Assembly (NCBI GenBank): GCA_921293015.1
Contig: OV121095.1
Span: 38,785,484 to 38,849,483 of the forward strand
DNA length: 64,000 bases
From: Phorcus lineatus
Lineage: Eukaryota > Mollusca > Gastropoda > Trochida > Trochidae
Direction: 5' to 3'
Part shown: positions 1 through 13,850 of the stretch, piece after piece
How positions within the stretch are numbered: the first letter of the stretch is position 1
Layout of the letters: each line of letters starts with the position of its first letter
Notes under the pieces: model-generated
Databases searched by the model: none
Seen by the model: only the letters and a program-made list of their open reading frames with translations
What the model was told of the DNA's origin: nothing
Made by a program: the position numbers and the translations under genes

Positions 1-32
1 AATTAACTCCTAACTGAACAAAAACACAGTTT

Positions 33-320
33 GAGGTGAGGTGAGGTGATATGGCTTGTAACCCAGCTTTCTAGAATATTTCACTTATAACACGGCTGTT
101 GGTATTATTGCAGGGAGAAGGCCCACAACACTTTTGTGCTTATGCATTGCGATGAAACCTTCAACCCTCTGCTGGAACTAGCGAACCATGTACTGACATT
201 GAGTGTAGCATTGCACCCAAACCTTACTGCCTGTAGAACAGCCAAGCCTCTGGCAGGATATGAACTCCTTGACCTCTTGCTCCAAAGCTGAACACGCTAA
301 CCACTGCGCTGTCCCGGCCC
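33..320 (-). mobile_element. tRNA-derived SINE copy, same family
   Basis: It has the same body as the 41.5 kb copy (AATATTTCACTTATAACACG, TATTATTGCAGGGAGAAG) with the tRNA head at the high-coordinate end (GGGCCGGGACAGCGCAGTGG on minus). The B box has decayed. The tail is a GAGGTGAGGT repeat on the plus strand. Confidence 0.8.
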
Positions 321-331
321 ACACCCAGTTT

Positions 332-3300
332 GAACAGTGGTCACGTCACGGGTCTTTGAATTCATGTAACAGTATGGGACGGTAATCAACCTTTCCAATT
401 TTCATTTTATCCAGCCATGAACCAGGTCAACCAATAATAAAAAAACACACACATGAACTGGTCATCTCATCTATCTAATCTTTCGAGGACACCTTACACT
501 TTAAAATAGTATATGACATATTTTTTTAAAAATAACAAAACATTTTTCTTAAAATTTACTTCCTTGTCTTTCGTTTCACTAGAATCTAGACTTGCCTAAT
601 AGGGACCTAGACTAAGCCTTTATTTTAGAAACAATAATGAAGCAAGACTGAAGAAAAATGTTACAAAACACCAAATTCAGTTTTTTCCAATTTAATTATT
701 TTTAGACATCAAGATTTTGGATAAGAGTCATAATTCATTTGCCTTAACATTAACAGCCTTTACTGTATCTAACTGTGGAGTCATCAAGAATCAAACTTAT
801 CAGAGAGTGAAAGCCTGCCAAGGGGCAACTAGTAATCTCTGAATGCAGATGACGTCAACCACCCACGACTATGCTTTAATGATTATTCTGACCTCTGACC
901 TTTGATTAAGGTCAGGAATGCATTTGATAGGTCCAAGGTTTGTCTAAGAATGGATGAGTGATGACAATTTTATCAGAGCTCAGCCATTTACCAAAGGGTG
1001 ATCTATACTGTTGATTGAGGCAACATCAAAATTCCACTTGACTTGTAACTGGGTTACCTCCCTTGTTAGTAACTTGGAGTTAAGCCTTAGATAAATGGTC
1101 TAGTAATTATGTATACTGCCAGCTTGTATATCAACACAAGGATAACTATCTTTCAGATATGAGAGGCTTACCATACAGATACGTCAGACATCTCAATACA
1201 GACATCAAGGATTTATGAAATGTTTCATTACTGTAATAATCATTTTAACAATTGTTGCTTTAGTAAATCCCAAATTAACTTTGTTATATTACTCCCATAA
1301 CTGACTAAGCTTGCGGAAGAATATCTTACATATGTTGCATATATCGTTAATTGGGAAATCATTTTCATTGAAATTACCAATGTTGTTTCCATGTTCCATT
1401 TGCTTGCGACTTTACATGCCTGACCTTAATTTATACCTAATAGCATTCATATCTTAATTGTCCATTATTCTCCATATTTATTTCCACCCCTCCCCCCCCC
1501 CTTGTTACAATTAATTAACCGATTAACCTTATCTTTTCAAATGTATACGATTAAGATAATCAAAAATTTATTTGTCAACAATATACCTTTTCAATTACTT
1601 ATCAAAATTAGATAGGGATATAATAAGTCTAAAGTCCAATAACAGTTCAGCTACTCAATGATTGAATTAATCATTATTAAAATTTTCATATTTTGTCCAG
1701 CACAGCTGTTCCTGTCTTCTATATTGTCTACCATACCCCCCCTCATATTTGATCCCAAGGGTTCCCTCCCGTCCCTGTGTCCTAAACCGTCTGTCCCTAA
1801 TCCTGGTCCTCAAGTGTCCTCAATAAACCAAACTGCCTCCTGCCTACCAGACAATCAAGAATGCTGGGAATCCTGGGTAATAGGTCACATGACCAGCAGG
1901 CGGTGTGCCGCGTGAACTACATGACAGAGAAACCATGGGCTAAGGGAAGAAAGGTGTAATACGAAGATATTGTGAAACATTAAGGAGCAATATCACCTGT
2001 CACTGGCTATACTGGTCGTGATTTAATACCATTATTCCAATTTTTATGTGACACTTGCTTTCTGTAAAGAAAATTTTCGTGAGTAACTGAATCTGTTGAT
2101 TTTTATGGCAGTGATGTATCATAAAATACTTTTTATGGGATACAATTCAGTTTTGTATGGAACTTAATGCCAGTAGGCCAGATACAGTAAATTACTTGTT
2201 AGAAAAACTTACATTAACTCGAAACGTTTAATCCAAAGTCTTGATCACTGAACCTAAGTTAAAGAAAGCTTTTACTACAATGACATAATATCAAGTCAAA
2301 ACACTAAAAGAAAATAAGCTTAAAACATATTTGATATTGCCATTACCCTATTGAAACATAATTGAATAAGCAATAGCCAAATCTCCATAAACATTTTCTT
2401 TCTCAATCAACTCCTCTTCCTCCATTCTTATTGAGGATTCAAAAAGATAACTAAATCATTTTTTCCGACTTGACTCCTTAACATTTGCATATTTTCGAAA
2501 CCAACCAGCCAGTAAAAACACGTCAATAGACAGTTATTCATCTCAGCATTTACAGATGAGGAGGAAGGGAGAAATTTCAGCTGGCGTGAAATGGGCGCGA
2601 AACAATGACTCACCCATTTAAACCCTTTCCTTTGAAAAACAAGAATTTTCTGGCAAAGGCACTTAGCCTATGTAACAACATTCCCAACTACGTGAGCCTG
2701 GTTTTGTATTTTCATTCTCAAATACTTTGCAAAGTCAACTGACAAAAAAGGAGTTTAGATAAATCTTTGACACTTTGATCACATTTCGAATATTTGTAAT
2801 CTCAATGAGAAAATGATTTTACTGACAACAATTATAGTTATTACAGCTTAAAGAAAAACAGAAATTAATTCCAGATGTGAAAAGTTGTTTTTGGTATTGA
2901 TTAAACGTAAACATTTTCAGAATGAATTATATGAATTCTAAGCATATTTTTATAAGCAATAATAGAAAATAGCACTTGCAATGTGACAAGTAATCCATCT
3001 CATAAAGATCACGAATGATTAAACTTCATTTCCAGTAATCTGCTAAATTCATTTTGGTGATAAATGTGCCCACACAATGCCTTATAATCAGCTTCAAGAT
3101 TTGTCTTCCAAATGACTTCTGCCATCGTTGTATCAACCTTATTTTCTATTAATCACTCATTCTGTAAAGATTTCACTTTTTTGCAATGAAGTAAATGACT
3201 AAAAGCATTTATTACTTTCATCGATCATTCATGATGTAGCAGTTCAAGATTATTTTCATTAATAGTATTGACGGTTCGGAAAAAGCCTACATCAACCTTG

Positions 3301-3435
3301 TGGACAAGATTTGTACCCAAGCATGCCAACATTGGTTGGAAAATAAGCTGAAAATCTGGTTTAGTCATTTTCAATGTAATTTTCAGCATCCCTGCAATTG
3401 CAGAGAAATTTTACGGCCAAGCATAACATTATCAT
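332..3435. other. Non-coding, nothing recognised
   Basis: AT-rich, probably glypican intron or 3' flank. A short C run lies near 1491-1501. No splice-bounded open segment was recognised on either strand. Confidence 0.6.
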
Positions 3436-3439
3436 TTGT

Positions 3440-3499
3440 AACTATGAAACTATTGAACTATGAAACTATTGAACTATGAATCTATTGAACTATGAATCC
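3440..3499. repeat. 16-bp tandem repeat (AACTATGAAACTATTG)
   Basis: Close to four copies with point changes. Confidence 0.9.
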
Positions 3500-3704
3500 A
3501 TCGGACCATGAGTTTCAAAACAGTTTCCTACAGACTAACAATTTGACTCCCAAATGAAAATTTGCTCAATAGATATAGAATTGAAAACCAAAAAATCAAT
3601 AAAACGAAAAGAAGACAAGAGTTTTCTTGATTTTAAGACTAAAATCCAGCTCTCAGTCTTCTATAGATATTCACCTTATTTAAGGGTCTGGCTGACACAC
3701 TAAA

Positions 3705-3800
3705 TTTCCTACAGTAAGGTGACATTGCTGTGACTGAGATTTGAACCTAAGACCTTTTGTGAAGCTGACACAGTAACCACTAGGTCATCCTGGCATCTAC
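3705..3800 (-). mobile_element. tRNA-like SINE head
   Basis: Minus reads GCCAGGATGACCTAGTGGTT (A box GACCTAGTGGTTACTG) and then AGGTTCAAATCTC (B box). The arms do not pair well enough for a working tRNA. It lies beside the truncated SINE at 3843. Confidence 0.5.
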
Positions 3801-3842
3801 ATCAGTCGCGAGTAGTCTTGAAGGGGTTCAACAACATTTTAT

Positions 3843-4078
3843 TAGGTGAAATAAGGTGATATGGGCTTTCAAGCCCCTTCTAAGAATATTTTTCTAATAT
3901 TACAGCTACTGTGTATTATTGTAGGTAAAAGTCTGCAACACCATTGTGGCTGTGCATTGTGATGAAACCTGCGAGCAACGGCGCAAACTAGCAAACCATG
4001 GGTGGTACTGCGTGAAATTCTTTGTAGCATTGCACCACAATTCTCTGCTGCTGACAAAGTTGTCAAGCCCCTGGCACT
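3843..4078 (-). mobile_element. 5'-truncated SINE copy
   Basis: The body matches the 41.5 kb SINE (GGTAAAAGTCTGCAACACC...AAACCATGGGTGGTACTGCG) but stops near CAAGCCCCTGGCA, so the tRNA-like head is missing. Loss of the 5' end is typical of LINE-dependent retroposition. Confidence 0.75.
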
Positions 4079-4081
4079 TTT

Positions 4082-6330
4082 TGGGTTAGCTTAAATTATC
4101 AAATCTCAATGTAACTTAACACTTTTGACATATTCAAATGTAAGAAGACAAAGTTGTCTAAATAACGACGTCATTCTTGTGTATGCTCACAAAAAATGAA
4201 AAGAGATCTTCATGTTATCTATATGCACTTCCAAAATCTCTTCAAAGATTTGATGAACAATTGTGAAATATCAAATTTTAGCAGTTTCCACACAAGCTTC
4301 CTTATTGTCCATGTCACCGTGTGGGTATTCAGCAAGAACTACCTTTGTGCAGGTGCACCAAAAACTGAAAAGGTAAACTGACTTTGATAAGCTTTGGGAA
4401 AGCTGAGATTTGATAGGAAAGGAAAATCCATTAATCTGGTCAACACATTGATGAAGTAAAAGACTGACGTTGGCACATTTAAACAACTGCCGAGAGTTTA
4501 TTTCACCTTGGCTTACACACATCATAACCACATGAACATTTTTTTGCTACTCGGAAAGAATGCTGCTTTCAATTGAAGCATAATTAAGATATTAAGGAAT
4601 GATTTCTTTATCTACATTATCAGTGCTTGTAGAATCTTGTGTAAATACTGCCAATGGGAATAAATGTATATTGAGCCTGATAATTAATTGAAGAGCTGAA
4701 ATTAATCCCTGCTCTGAAAGAGGTTTTTAAAAAAATATTTAAGGATCAAAATGGAAGGGTGGTTTTCTAAAATGTAATATCACGATCGTTTTCAGTAATT
4801 TGAGAGAAATATAAATGTTTGTCAAATTGGATATACTAAGAATATGAAATCTTCATCTGAACTTTAAAACAAAGGATCATGAAACAAACTTCATTTTCAA
4901 GCATGGCATCAAGATATTGGCCCAACATGTGTCAGTGCATTTACAAGTCACCTCTAATTCACTCAGTTTTTACCCCTTGCAGAATCTTGTAAACGAAAGC
5001 ACAAAATGGAACATTTCCAAGTCACACATTGGAAATCGTTTCACACAGTTTCGGCATAATGCAGTGTACTTAGGAAAATTATCCACAATGTTTTTAAATG
5101 ACTGGTATAATAAATAACTTTTATTAGATACCATACTTTTCAACCTACTGTTTCAACCTACATAATTAAGTTTGAGGTTTAAATCAAGTCCCTTCATATC
5201 ATTAAACTTGTAAGTATCTATATGCACAGACAGGAACATAAAAAGCTGAAACGTTACCATTTCAACTCTTGATTCATTCCAACTCAATATTATTGAGAGT
5301 TCATTACAGAGTACTGGGAAAAAAGCTATAATATATGTTCTAATGTTTTTGGTATTATTATCAAATATTTTATCAAGATTTAATAAAATCTTTTAAATGG
5401 AATTATAAAAGTGAATTTTTAAATTCTACTTCTACTAATTATAAACCTAAATCAACAGACTGGAAACTCGATATGATCACTCTGGAACTAGATGTATCAA
5501 ATGACAATTGCAAAACCGAGGATATCAAATGTCAATTCAATTTCCACAAAAACAATGGTGCAGCCGAGTACAGGCAGTGACTGGGGAGGGAGATTAGCTG
5601 CTGTAATTGCATATACACATGGTAGAACATGACCTATCCTCCACTGACAGACAGGCCAGGCCATCCTTCTCTTTAGTGCTGATAAGACAGACAGGATCGT
5701 GTTTCACAATTTAACAAGCAGTGCGCATTCAAACATCTCCACTTTCAAACACATAATCTGCAGGAACCACAATACATCTGATTTATAAAACCACAAACAA
5801 AAGTTCATTGCATGCGACCTACATATCCACACATAATGCAAGCACATCAATAGATTTGATTCATAAAACAACAAAGATGATCCCGTTTGCAATTTCCTGA
5901 CTTTTGTCTTAGAAAAAAAGTAGCTAATTTAAACTAGAATTGATTTTGAAATGAAGAATTCCCAAGCCCTGCATTTGGAAATTAGCATTAACATGAGGCT
6001 AATTCGCTTTTTTCCTTGTTGAAATGAAATTCATTATGAAAGAATTTGTTTCATGACATCCTGCTGCATAGGAAAATAAACCCTACGTTGGTAAAGGTGA
6101 ATAGTGAACTGCCCTCACATTGGGACAAGACATTTGTTGTAATTTTCCCATGACATTTGAACAAGACTTGAAAGCTTAATAGCAAGAAAAAACATATCTC
6201 TGTGACTATTTTTCAAATCAAGCACTTTTGGTAATTTCAGTGACCATATGTTGGTCAAGCAGCACGTTGAAATAAAATCCATCGACTCAAGGAGAGAACT
6301 TGGACAAGCAACTTAACGTTGGTCAAGTGC
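4082..6330. other. Non-coding, nothing recognised
   Basis: AT-rich single-copy-looking sequence. Only short frames, with AT-driven amino-acid content. Confidence 0.6.
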
Positions 6331-6334
6331 CAAT

Positions 6335-6910
6335 CGCTACAGTATATTGTAAAATAGCCAAACTAAATCACTACAATATATTCTAAAAAACCCAACCTAA
6401 ACCAAAACAATATATTTTAAAAAAGCCAGCCTAAATCAGTACAGTAAAAATCATTGTAAAGGGAGCTTACTTAAAACGCTACAGTATTTTGTAAAAAAGC
6501 AAACCTAAATCAATACAGTATATTGTAAAGAAGCCAATCTAAATCAGTACAGTATATTTTTTTAAAAGCCAACCTAAATCAATACAATATATTCTAAAAA
6601 AACCCGCCTAAATCACTACACTCTATTCCAAAAAAGCCAACCTAAATCACTAAAATATTTTTGAGAAAGCCAACCTAAATCAGTACAGTATATTTTTTAA
6701 AAAGCCAACCTAAATCAATACAATATATTCTAAGAAGGCCAACCTAAATCACTATAGTATATTCTAAAAAGTATATTGTAAAGAAGCCAGGCTAAATCAC
6801 TACAGTATATTGTAAAGAAGCCAGGCTAAATCACTACAGTATATTGTAAAGAAGCCAGGCTAAATCACTACAGTATTTTCATTGTATAAGCAGCTAACCT
6901 AAATCACTGC
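6335..6910. repeat. Degenerate 34-38 bp AT-rich tandem array
   Basis: About 15 units of the form AGCCAACCTAAATCAATACA followed by GTATATTnTAAAA. The last three (6771, 6805, 6839) are almost identical with an exact 34-bp period, which indicates recent expansion at that edge. Confidence 0.9.
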
Positions 6911-8112
6911 AGCATATTCAGCGAAAGTGAACCAGTAAAGTAGAATCCTGGTCTAACAGCCAGCCTAAGCCAGCAGACTCAGAGACAGAACTGGCACAGT
7001 CTCGCTAAATCAGGTGGCGACCATGTGCAAGACAGGCACAACAATCTGGTCCGGTCCGGCACTTTCAAACAAACAAATGCACCGAGCAACACCAGCTAAA
7101 CATGGCCAGCAAGTGTAAGACACAATCTCCAACTTTCAGATTCAGTCTCGGACTTAAGAGTCTGGTTCCGCCTGCAGGTTGTTGCTGGACGTTTACAATG
7201 TTACACTGTGTCAAGCCTTCTTATAGAGCCATTGGCTCTGTAGCTCATCAGGCTATCAATAAATTATTCTATAAGTGGTCACAAGGTCACCATAGGATCC
7301 TCATATAGCTGAAAAGGTGTGCATACCAATAGTTCCTACCAATTATTCGGTATATTTGAAAATAATAATTTCTAATTTTGATAGTTATCTATCTATTTAT
7401 TATGATACTATTTAGGACAATAAAGTTATGGATTTTTTAAAATTTTGAAATCAGGATTAATGATACATCTATTTATTAACATACTGCTAAAAGATCAATC
7501 ACAAAAATAAAAATATACTTGAATATTTTGTAATTACCTATCAAGTTAATTGGAAAAGGACAGTTTCTCTATATATGCACTTAGTTGGTTGTGTAGTCTT
7601 GTTTCATCCTTACATCGTTATGCTTGATACTTTCAATGCACTTTACTTACCCAAATAAAAAAATAAAAAATCAAAGTTCATGCATGATGCACAAAGGAGG
7701 TTAATGATAATACTGCTCTTGTACTAGCTGACTTCAATGCTTTAAAGTTCAGATGTAGAATCAAAGTAAAAATGACATTATTAAATGGTACAAACAATGT
7801 ACTAGATATCCTCAGTATAAATTTCACTTAGTAATTTTCTATTCATATGAGGTACATCGTTGACAATTAAAAAAAAAAATCTGTCTTTATATATAACCAA
7901 TCATTATTTATTAATATTTGAATATCAAATGATCTGAATATAATCCAAGATCTCATACTGTGAATATTTTTCAGAAAAACAACACAATCAATACGATTAT
8001 TCTGATAATATTTCTTAGCACATGTACACCTGTAAATCACTAGAGACAACCAAGATCTGCACCTGGTAACCTTTGACCTTAGACTGCATCAAAATAACTA
8101 AATTCTTGTGTG

Positions 8113-8700
8113 TTGTGGGTGTTTTTAAAGAACATACTGGCCAAGGTGATAGAAAGGCCCTACAAGCCTTTACCTGTTAGTATGTAACTGAGGCCGGTGT
8201 AAATATTGAGGTTACGTAGTAAGATCATGCGTCAAATATGTCTTCAATGTTGTAGGTGGTTTCTGAGTTTTTTTCCCTGTATAAATCAAACTTTCAAACA
8301 AGTGGAATGAAAGACAATGTTTAACTTTTAAAAGACACACCAAATAAAGACATTGCTAGTCTTAATCTGTAAGCGCTTAGGCTGCTGACCAAATGTCAAA
8401 CCAACATAAGAAAAGTTTCAAAAATTGACAACACAGTGACGTTATCTTGTCAATTAAAATGACAAGATTAAACAAACATAAAACAAAAATTTGCTACTTT
8501 AGATTTAAAGTTATCAGCTGTCAAACAGCCTGGAGGTATAAGTTTATCAATCTAAATGACAAAATGACATTGAATCAGAAAAAACTAGCCAATGTGGAGG
8601 TTCGCTTTATGCCAAATTCTGACATACTGGGCAAGGTGAGAGGAAGGTGCTACAGGCCTGAAGCTGTAAGTATGTGGGCATGACTAGCCGGTTGCGGCTC
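8113..8700. repeat. Two related copies of an imperfect hairpin repeat
   Basis: CATACTGGCCAAGGTGATAG...CTGTTAGTATG (near 8136) and CATACTGGGCAAGGTGAGAG...CTGTAAGTATG (near 8623) are similar. Each is bounded by CATAC/GTATG. The sequence between them is AT-rich and unremarkable. Confidence 0.6.
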
Positions 8701-11700
8701 TGTAAAGGTTAACTCCACTCACAGCATCAATGCACTGCATCCTATCAGGTTATCAAGTTTAAATCAACACCTGCACAAGAATATCTTCCACAGCCAAACA
8801 CTTCTTCAGGCATTGTGCAATAGCTTCCCAATCTCATGTGTTTTGTGTTGTGTTGTCTGATGAACCTCCTCAAAAACTCTCATGTTAAGTTCTGTCTTGG
8901 TCGTAATACCACAAAACTTTGTTGTGAAATTGTCTTTAAATCTTTCTCTTTAAAGATAGTGTTTTCTTGTCTTCTTTGTTGTTAGGTCATCATATTTGTA
9001 ACATTGCCAAGATATTTTTACTTTCTCATATTACTCCAATAGCATAATGGAAAACATGTTTGTTGTTGTAAAGTTGTAAAAATGTGTTCGTTGTAATACT
9101 GACAAAGTTTGTTGAAAACTTGCCACTTTCTTGAATGGCATTAGAATTCAGTGAATATGAAAATAACGTATTAAGCTTTTAAGAAGCTTATCAATATCCA
9201 TATCAAGATAATTCTTTTACATGACATAACCTCTGTTGGGAAAGAATGTATAACGATTTTAAAAGCATAATTAAAATGATTATTTTTTTCTTAACCCTTC
9301 TCATGCTGTGGGAGAATAATGTTGACATAGTACCCAACTTACATTACAAGGGGAAAGCCTGCATCAACATTGTGACTGACATTTTTACAGAGCAAATTTT
9401 ATTCACAATCCAGCAGGACAGAATTGAAAATGTTTTGAAAAACTCTTAAAAAATGATACAAATACTGTCTGCCTGGCACATCACATACACCATGGGTGGA
9501 TAATGTCACCTCAAACGAACCCTGGCAGCATGATTCCCCTGGCGAGTCTATAATGATGAACAGGGGATGTCACCTTATACATCAAATGGTAACATATATT
9601 TGAAAATGGTAACATGATAAATCAAGCTTTCTCCTTTACTGGGACTCGGAGATAAAGGGCTGTTATCATATACCTCTATAAACTATTGATTATTTAATAT
9701 ATTTTATAAGTTTATTTGAACAAAAGACAAATAGAAATGTTTTCTGTGCTACCGATTAACATTTAGTTGGCTGTATCTTATAACTTAGTATACTTGAACA
9801 AAAGATAAATTGAAATGTTTTCTTTTTTATAAGAACAGATATAGATTGACATCTCCAAACAAGTCAGAAATGTGACTTACATCTCTTGTAACTAAGATAC
9901 CTAAATCTTTAGCTAACACACTGACTGTAAAACATAATCATGCATTAAAAATATCGGCACACAAATCTAATGCAACCAAATATAACCTCAGTGTCACACT
10001 TTAAGGTGATTATGAAATAGTCAAATATATGTACAGTAACAGGAATGTCCCCTTGAATTTCGTGTCCACAAAAAATACCTCAAACTCTATCTTTAACTCC
10101 CGCCCTCTGTCTCACAATAGGGCAAAGCAGATGTCATTAAGTTAGGGCACACAACATGTAGGCGCGGAGCCAAGGAAAACAGTGAAGAGAGAAATCCCCT
10201 ATTGTCCGAGCAGCTAAATCACCTCCACTGACCTGAGGCAAAAGGTATCACCCTGGCTGGAATTTCTATTACTCAGATTCTGCTGGCTACATAAATGGCC
10301 TGGAATCTTTTCATTCCAAAATATGAAGACATTGACGGGTGAATAAATTGACAGTTTAACCAGGATATTATTCTGGAAACAAAATTGAAAACCTGTTTGA
10401 GCATCTACGATATTACTGATCATTACAACTGATCAACTTTATGTCAAAAGTTAATTTCAAAACATAAGAACTGTACAAACTTTTTGGGGGTAATTTACAT
10501 GACTGACTATATGCAGACAATGCTTAGAAACCATTTCAATAAATACTTCAGCAAAAGGAGGGTTAAGAGTTTGACCAACAAGGCAGCCATGACTGTCCCA
10601 AGAAGCCCTTTGTTAGATAATTCAGCATACAAAGGGTTAACACCCCCTAGAACTGTCTCTTTAAGAGCTTAGACCTACCAGGTAGCCGTGACTATCCCAG
10701 TAGGCCCTGGTAGGATCAATCTCCTTCGATCAGCTTGAAATCCATGAATAAGTGCTCAGTATCTCCGCATGGTGTACAACATTAGCTGCGCAATTCATCA
10801 AATTAGGACCGCTTCAATCGGCCGGTACCTGTGTGTGTGAGAGAGAGGCTGGGTCCCGTCGCCAGCTACTTACACACTATTGAGTTAGGTATGGAGGGAA
10901 GGATTCAGACAGGGACCACGAATGAATTAAGTAGGGTTTGGGTTGTATTCTTACCGTTACAGATTTGATCAAAGGATATTAGTTCAAAGTTGGTCATGGC
11001 ATCCATTGTTATCAATTGAGCAGTACCAATTCAATCTTGACCTTATAGCACTGTCATTATGGCTTACATGAGGGTTGAGGGAAAGGTTGCTGGAGTCAAA
11101 ATTGTGAAAGGTTATATTGAATATAGGTAATATTATGCTAACAATTTTGTTACCAAATTTTTCCATTATAATAGAGGCATTCATTTGTTTGTAAACAATA
11201 ACTCAATTGATAGATAGCTTCTGTAAGTTTTATATCAATTTACTTGTTATATATCAAAGAAATATAAATTCTAAAAGACATAAAACAGAGATAGTTCTTT
11301 GATAAAACAGCAATTCAGTAGGCAAACTCCATTCTAGGTATAGCAAGTTTAGCAGAAACAATCACATTCTTATCACTTTTCAAATAAACATAAACAATAG
11401 TTACCATATACATATTACAGCTGTAAGTAAACGATAAGATAATCAGAAACAATAAAGAGACTCTTAAAATGAACAAGAATTTCATTTTTCAATGAATCAG
11501 CACTTAGTTGGATTAAGTTCATGAAGTAAAAATTTTGAGATTGGCCACAGGCAAAAGTTATGATCCAAGGAGCAAAGTAGTTTATCATTATCTCTATCTT
11601 AACAAAGTGATTTATCCTAACCAGCTAGTCGTATACAAGGGTTCGCTAAAACACTGACATAAACTGTACACACCGAGTGGTCGGTTCGTCATATATCTTG

Positions 11701-13240
11701 TCAAATGTCTTAATGTTTGACCTAAACTTCCTCTATGATGTTAGAATACAATGTTGGCTCTTTTGCAATTAATATTATCAATTAACAACATCCCGTACCT
11801 AGACTGCTTATTTTAATGGAATTTGATTACATTTGGAACACATTTTAAAGTTTTACCTTTAAAAAATCACACTCATTAACCACATTACAATCATGTAAAG
11901 CAGATTATAATGAGACTGAATATTTTCATAACAGGAGAAGGCTTGAAGGCTATGGAGGATTTCCAGACACTATTCCACAACATACACAGCAGCACCACTA
12001 GCAGGTGCCCCTTCCATCATGTGTCCTCTGCAGGTAGCTGCTCCATATGTCTCTGTACTGATAGCATCTAGCAGGTGCTTGTGACATCCATAGTCATCAC
12101 TGCTGACTGCAGATATTATGATCATCCTGCACACTGCATAGTCTGATGTCCATCAAAGTGTGGTAGGAAAGGGGGATATGAAATCCTCAGATAAACATGT
12201 CAGATGTGGAAAATGCAGATGTTATTGATTTGGGTTATAAATGAAATGAAAACCAGCTTCTATCCTTCTGAAAGAATGACAAAGGACCCAAACACAAGTA
12301 GGTAAGAAATTGGTGAATTAAAAATGGCGAGTTCGAATAAACAATAACTTAACTAAGAAATCTTTTACACTCCCGACTACCATTTGTAAACATCCACATA
12401 ATAAAATGGAAATATCTATGTGAATACCTTGCTGATGATTCTATTCAAATACTATCCGCAGCAAAATTCCCCTTTTTCACTTAATTCAAAACGCTGTTCA
12501 AACATAATACTGACTGCATTCAATGGTTTCATCTTCAAATTTCTTTATATATTTCATCTCATACAATTTTCACTTCTTTTACTCACATTTTTAAAAAATG
12601 GGTGTCACACTTATTCAACAGTTCGTATCTGATACATCAATGTTTATTCCAAATATGTTCCAAACATTACGTTAACTAAACAATTCAACCTTTGAACCCT
12701 GTGATAACACATCAATGAGTTCAGCCTCTTCCCGATGTAAGTTGGCTTAACTTGAAAGAACCAATTTCAGCAAGGAGTCAGCGACACAACCACAAAGGAC
12801 ACCAAAGCATTGATAAAAACTACCTAAAGAGGTTTATAATCCGGAAACTGAGTTATTTATTCCTGTAGTTATGCAAGTGGGCTGCACCTCTGTACGTTGT
12901 GAATCCATAGCGACTGGCCATATTTCATGCATCATGGCCCCAGTAGAGAAGCGATTGGTCAGGTTTGTTTGTGTCATACAGGATCATTTGATTGTGAGGA
13001 TTGACACGGTGCAAACAGCTCCCCTCTCGTTAGTTGTACACCATCTTTATGCCCTAGGAGTTTTGATAGGTCTGGTCATAGAGGCACATCTTAAAGTGAC
13101 ACAGCATGTTTCACAAATTTTGTATGTGGCTTAAATAGACCCGAAGTAAGTTAACTGGTAAGCATTGAGATGTTATTTTTCAGAAACAACAACTACTTTT
13201 CTTTGAAATATACCATGTAGGAAGTTTGACATATTTTTGG
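8701..13240. other. Non-coding, nothing firmly recognised
   Basis: AT-rich. A moderately GC-richer stretch at 10.1-10.9 kb and an 87-codon plus frame at 12871-13134 showed no splice support or recognisable domain. Confidence 0.55.
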
Positions 13241-13245
13241 TCTTA

Positions 13246-13313
13246 ACCCATAGTAATAACACTGAGTTACGATCACCTTAGTCTAACAGGGCTTTGTGAA
13301 ACTAGGCCCAGAA
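13246..13313. mobile_element. Half copy of the TTACGATCACCTTA MITE
   Basis: GAGTTACGATCACCTTAGTC followed by GGGCTTTGTGAAACTAGGCC matches the right half of the 40.9 kb element. Confidence 0.5.
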
Positions 13314-13782
13314 ATGTAACTTTATATCACTATCACAAAGAAAATTTCGAATTAATTTATATTGCACATACACACTCCTTTGATCCATTTGATAATGTTT
13401 TCATCCCTCATTCACAAAACATTACTACATAAGAATTAAAATGTTAACAATAGGACCTTATGTCGTAAACATAGAAAAACTATTAATATTCAATTGACAA
13501 ATGATGAAATGAAGCGTGTAGCCTTATGGTATTTGTTTAGCAACATCCAGTTCTTTGTACCTTTGGTTATATAACTCCTCTAAAACAATCGTTGCTAATG
13601 ATGCAAACAACAGGTCATTAAATCTACAAAATAAATCATTCATAGTGGCAGCTATCCTGGTCTAGGTAATAACACTAAGTGACTGCCATACATTTACACA
13701 AATTCAATCAAAACACAATTGAGATGGCGGTTACATGTACTGACGCATTATCTGCTAGCCTCTCACAGAGAGTGGTGTCAGA

Positions 13783-13850
13783 GATGATGTTAGCACAGTG
13801 GTAGCAGTGCTGCATAGCGATGTGTTCGAATCCCAGTGGACTGGTTCGGT
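13783..13850 (+). mobile_element. tRNA-like SINE head on the plus strand
   Basis: ATGTTAGCACAGTGGTAGCA carries an A box and GTGTTCGAATCCC a B box at tRNA spacing, but the T stem is mismatched, so this is not a functional tRNA. It is the only tRNA-headed repeat here on the plus strand. The body beyond 13850 is not defined. Confidence 0.5.

Noticed and set aside
2340..2425. MEEEELIEKEN mini-frame on minus
   Set aside because: Only 25 codons from a TTCCTC-type run; no support.
9140..9215. IDKLLKSLIR-like stretch on minus as a glypican downstream exon
   Set aside because: It resembles the IIDKL motif of GPC3/5, but the frame is only about 20 codons, very AT-rich and palindromic (AAGCTTCTTAAAAGCTT), with no acceptor or donor. 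It also lies past both candidate ends.
12871..13134. 87-codon plus frame
   Set aside because: Val/Ile/Leu-rich with no transmembrane-type pattern, domain or splice site. Judged chance.
13783..13850. Functional tRNA gene
   Set aside because: A and B boxes are present but the T stem is mismatched and no acceptor stem could be formed. The same applies to the heads at 3705, 17640 and the five SINE copies.
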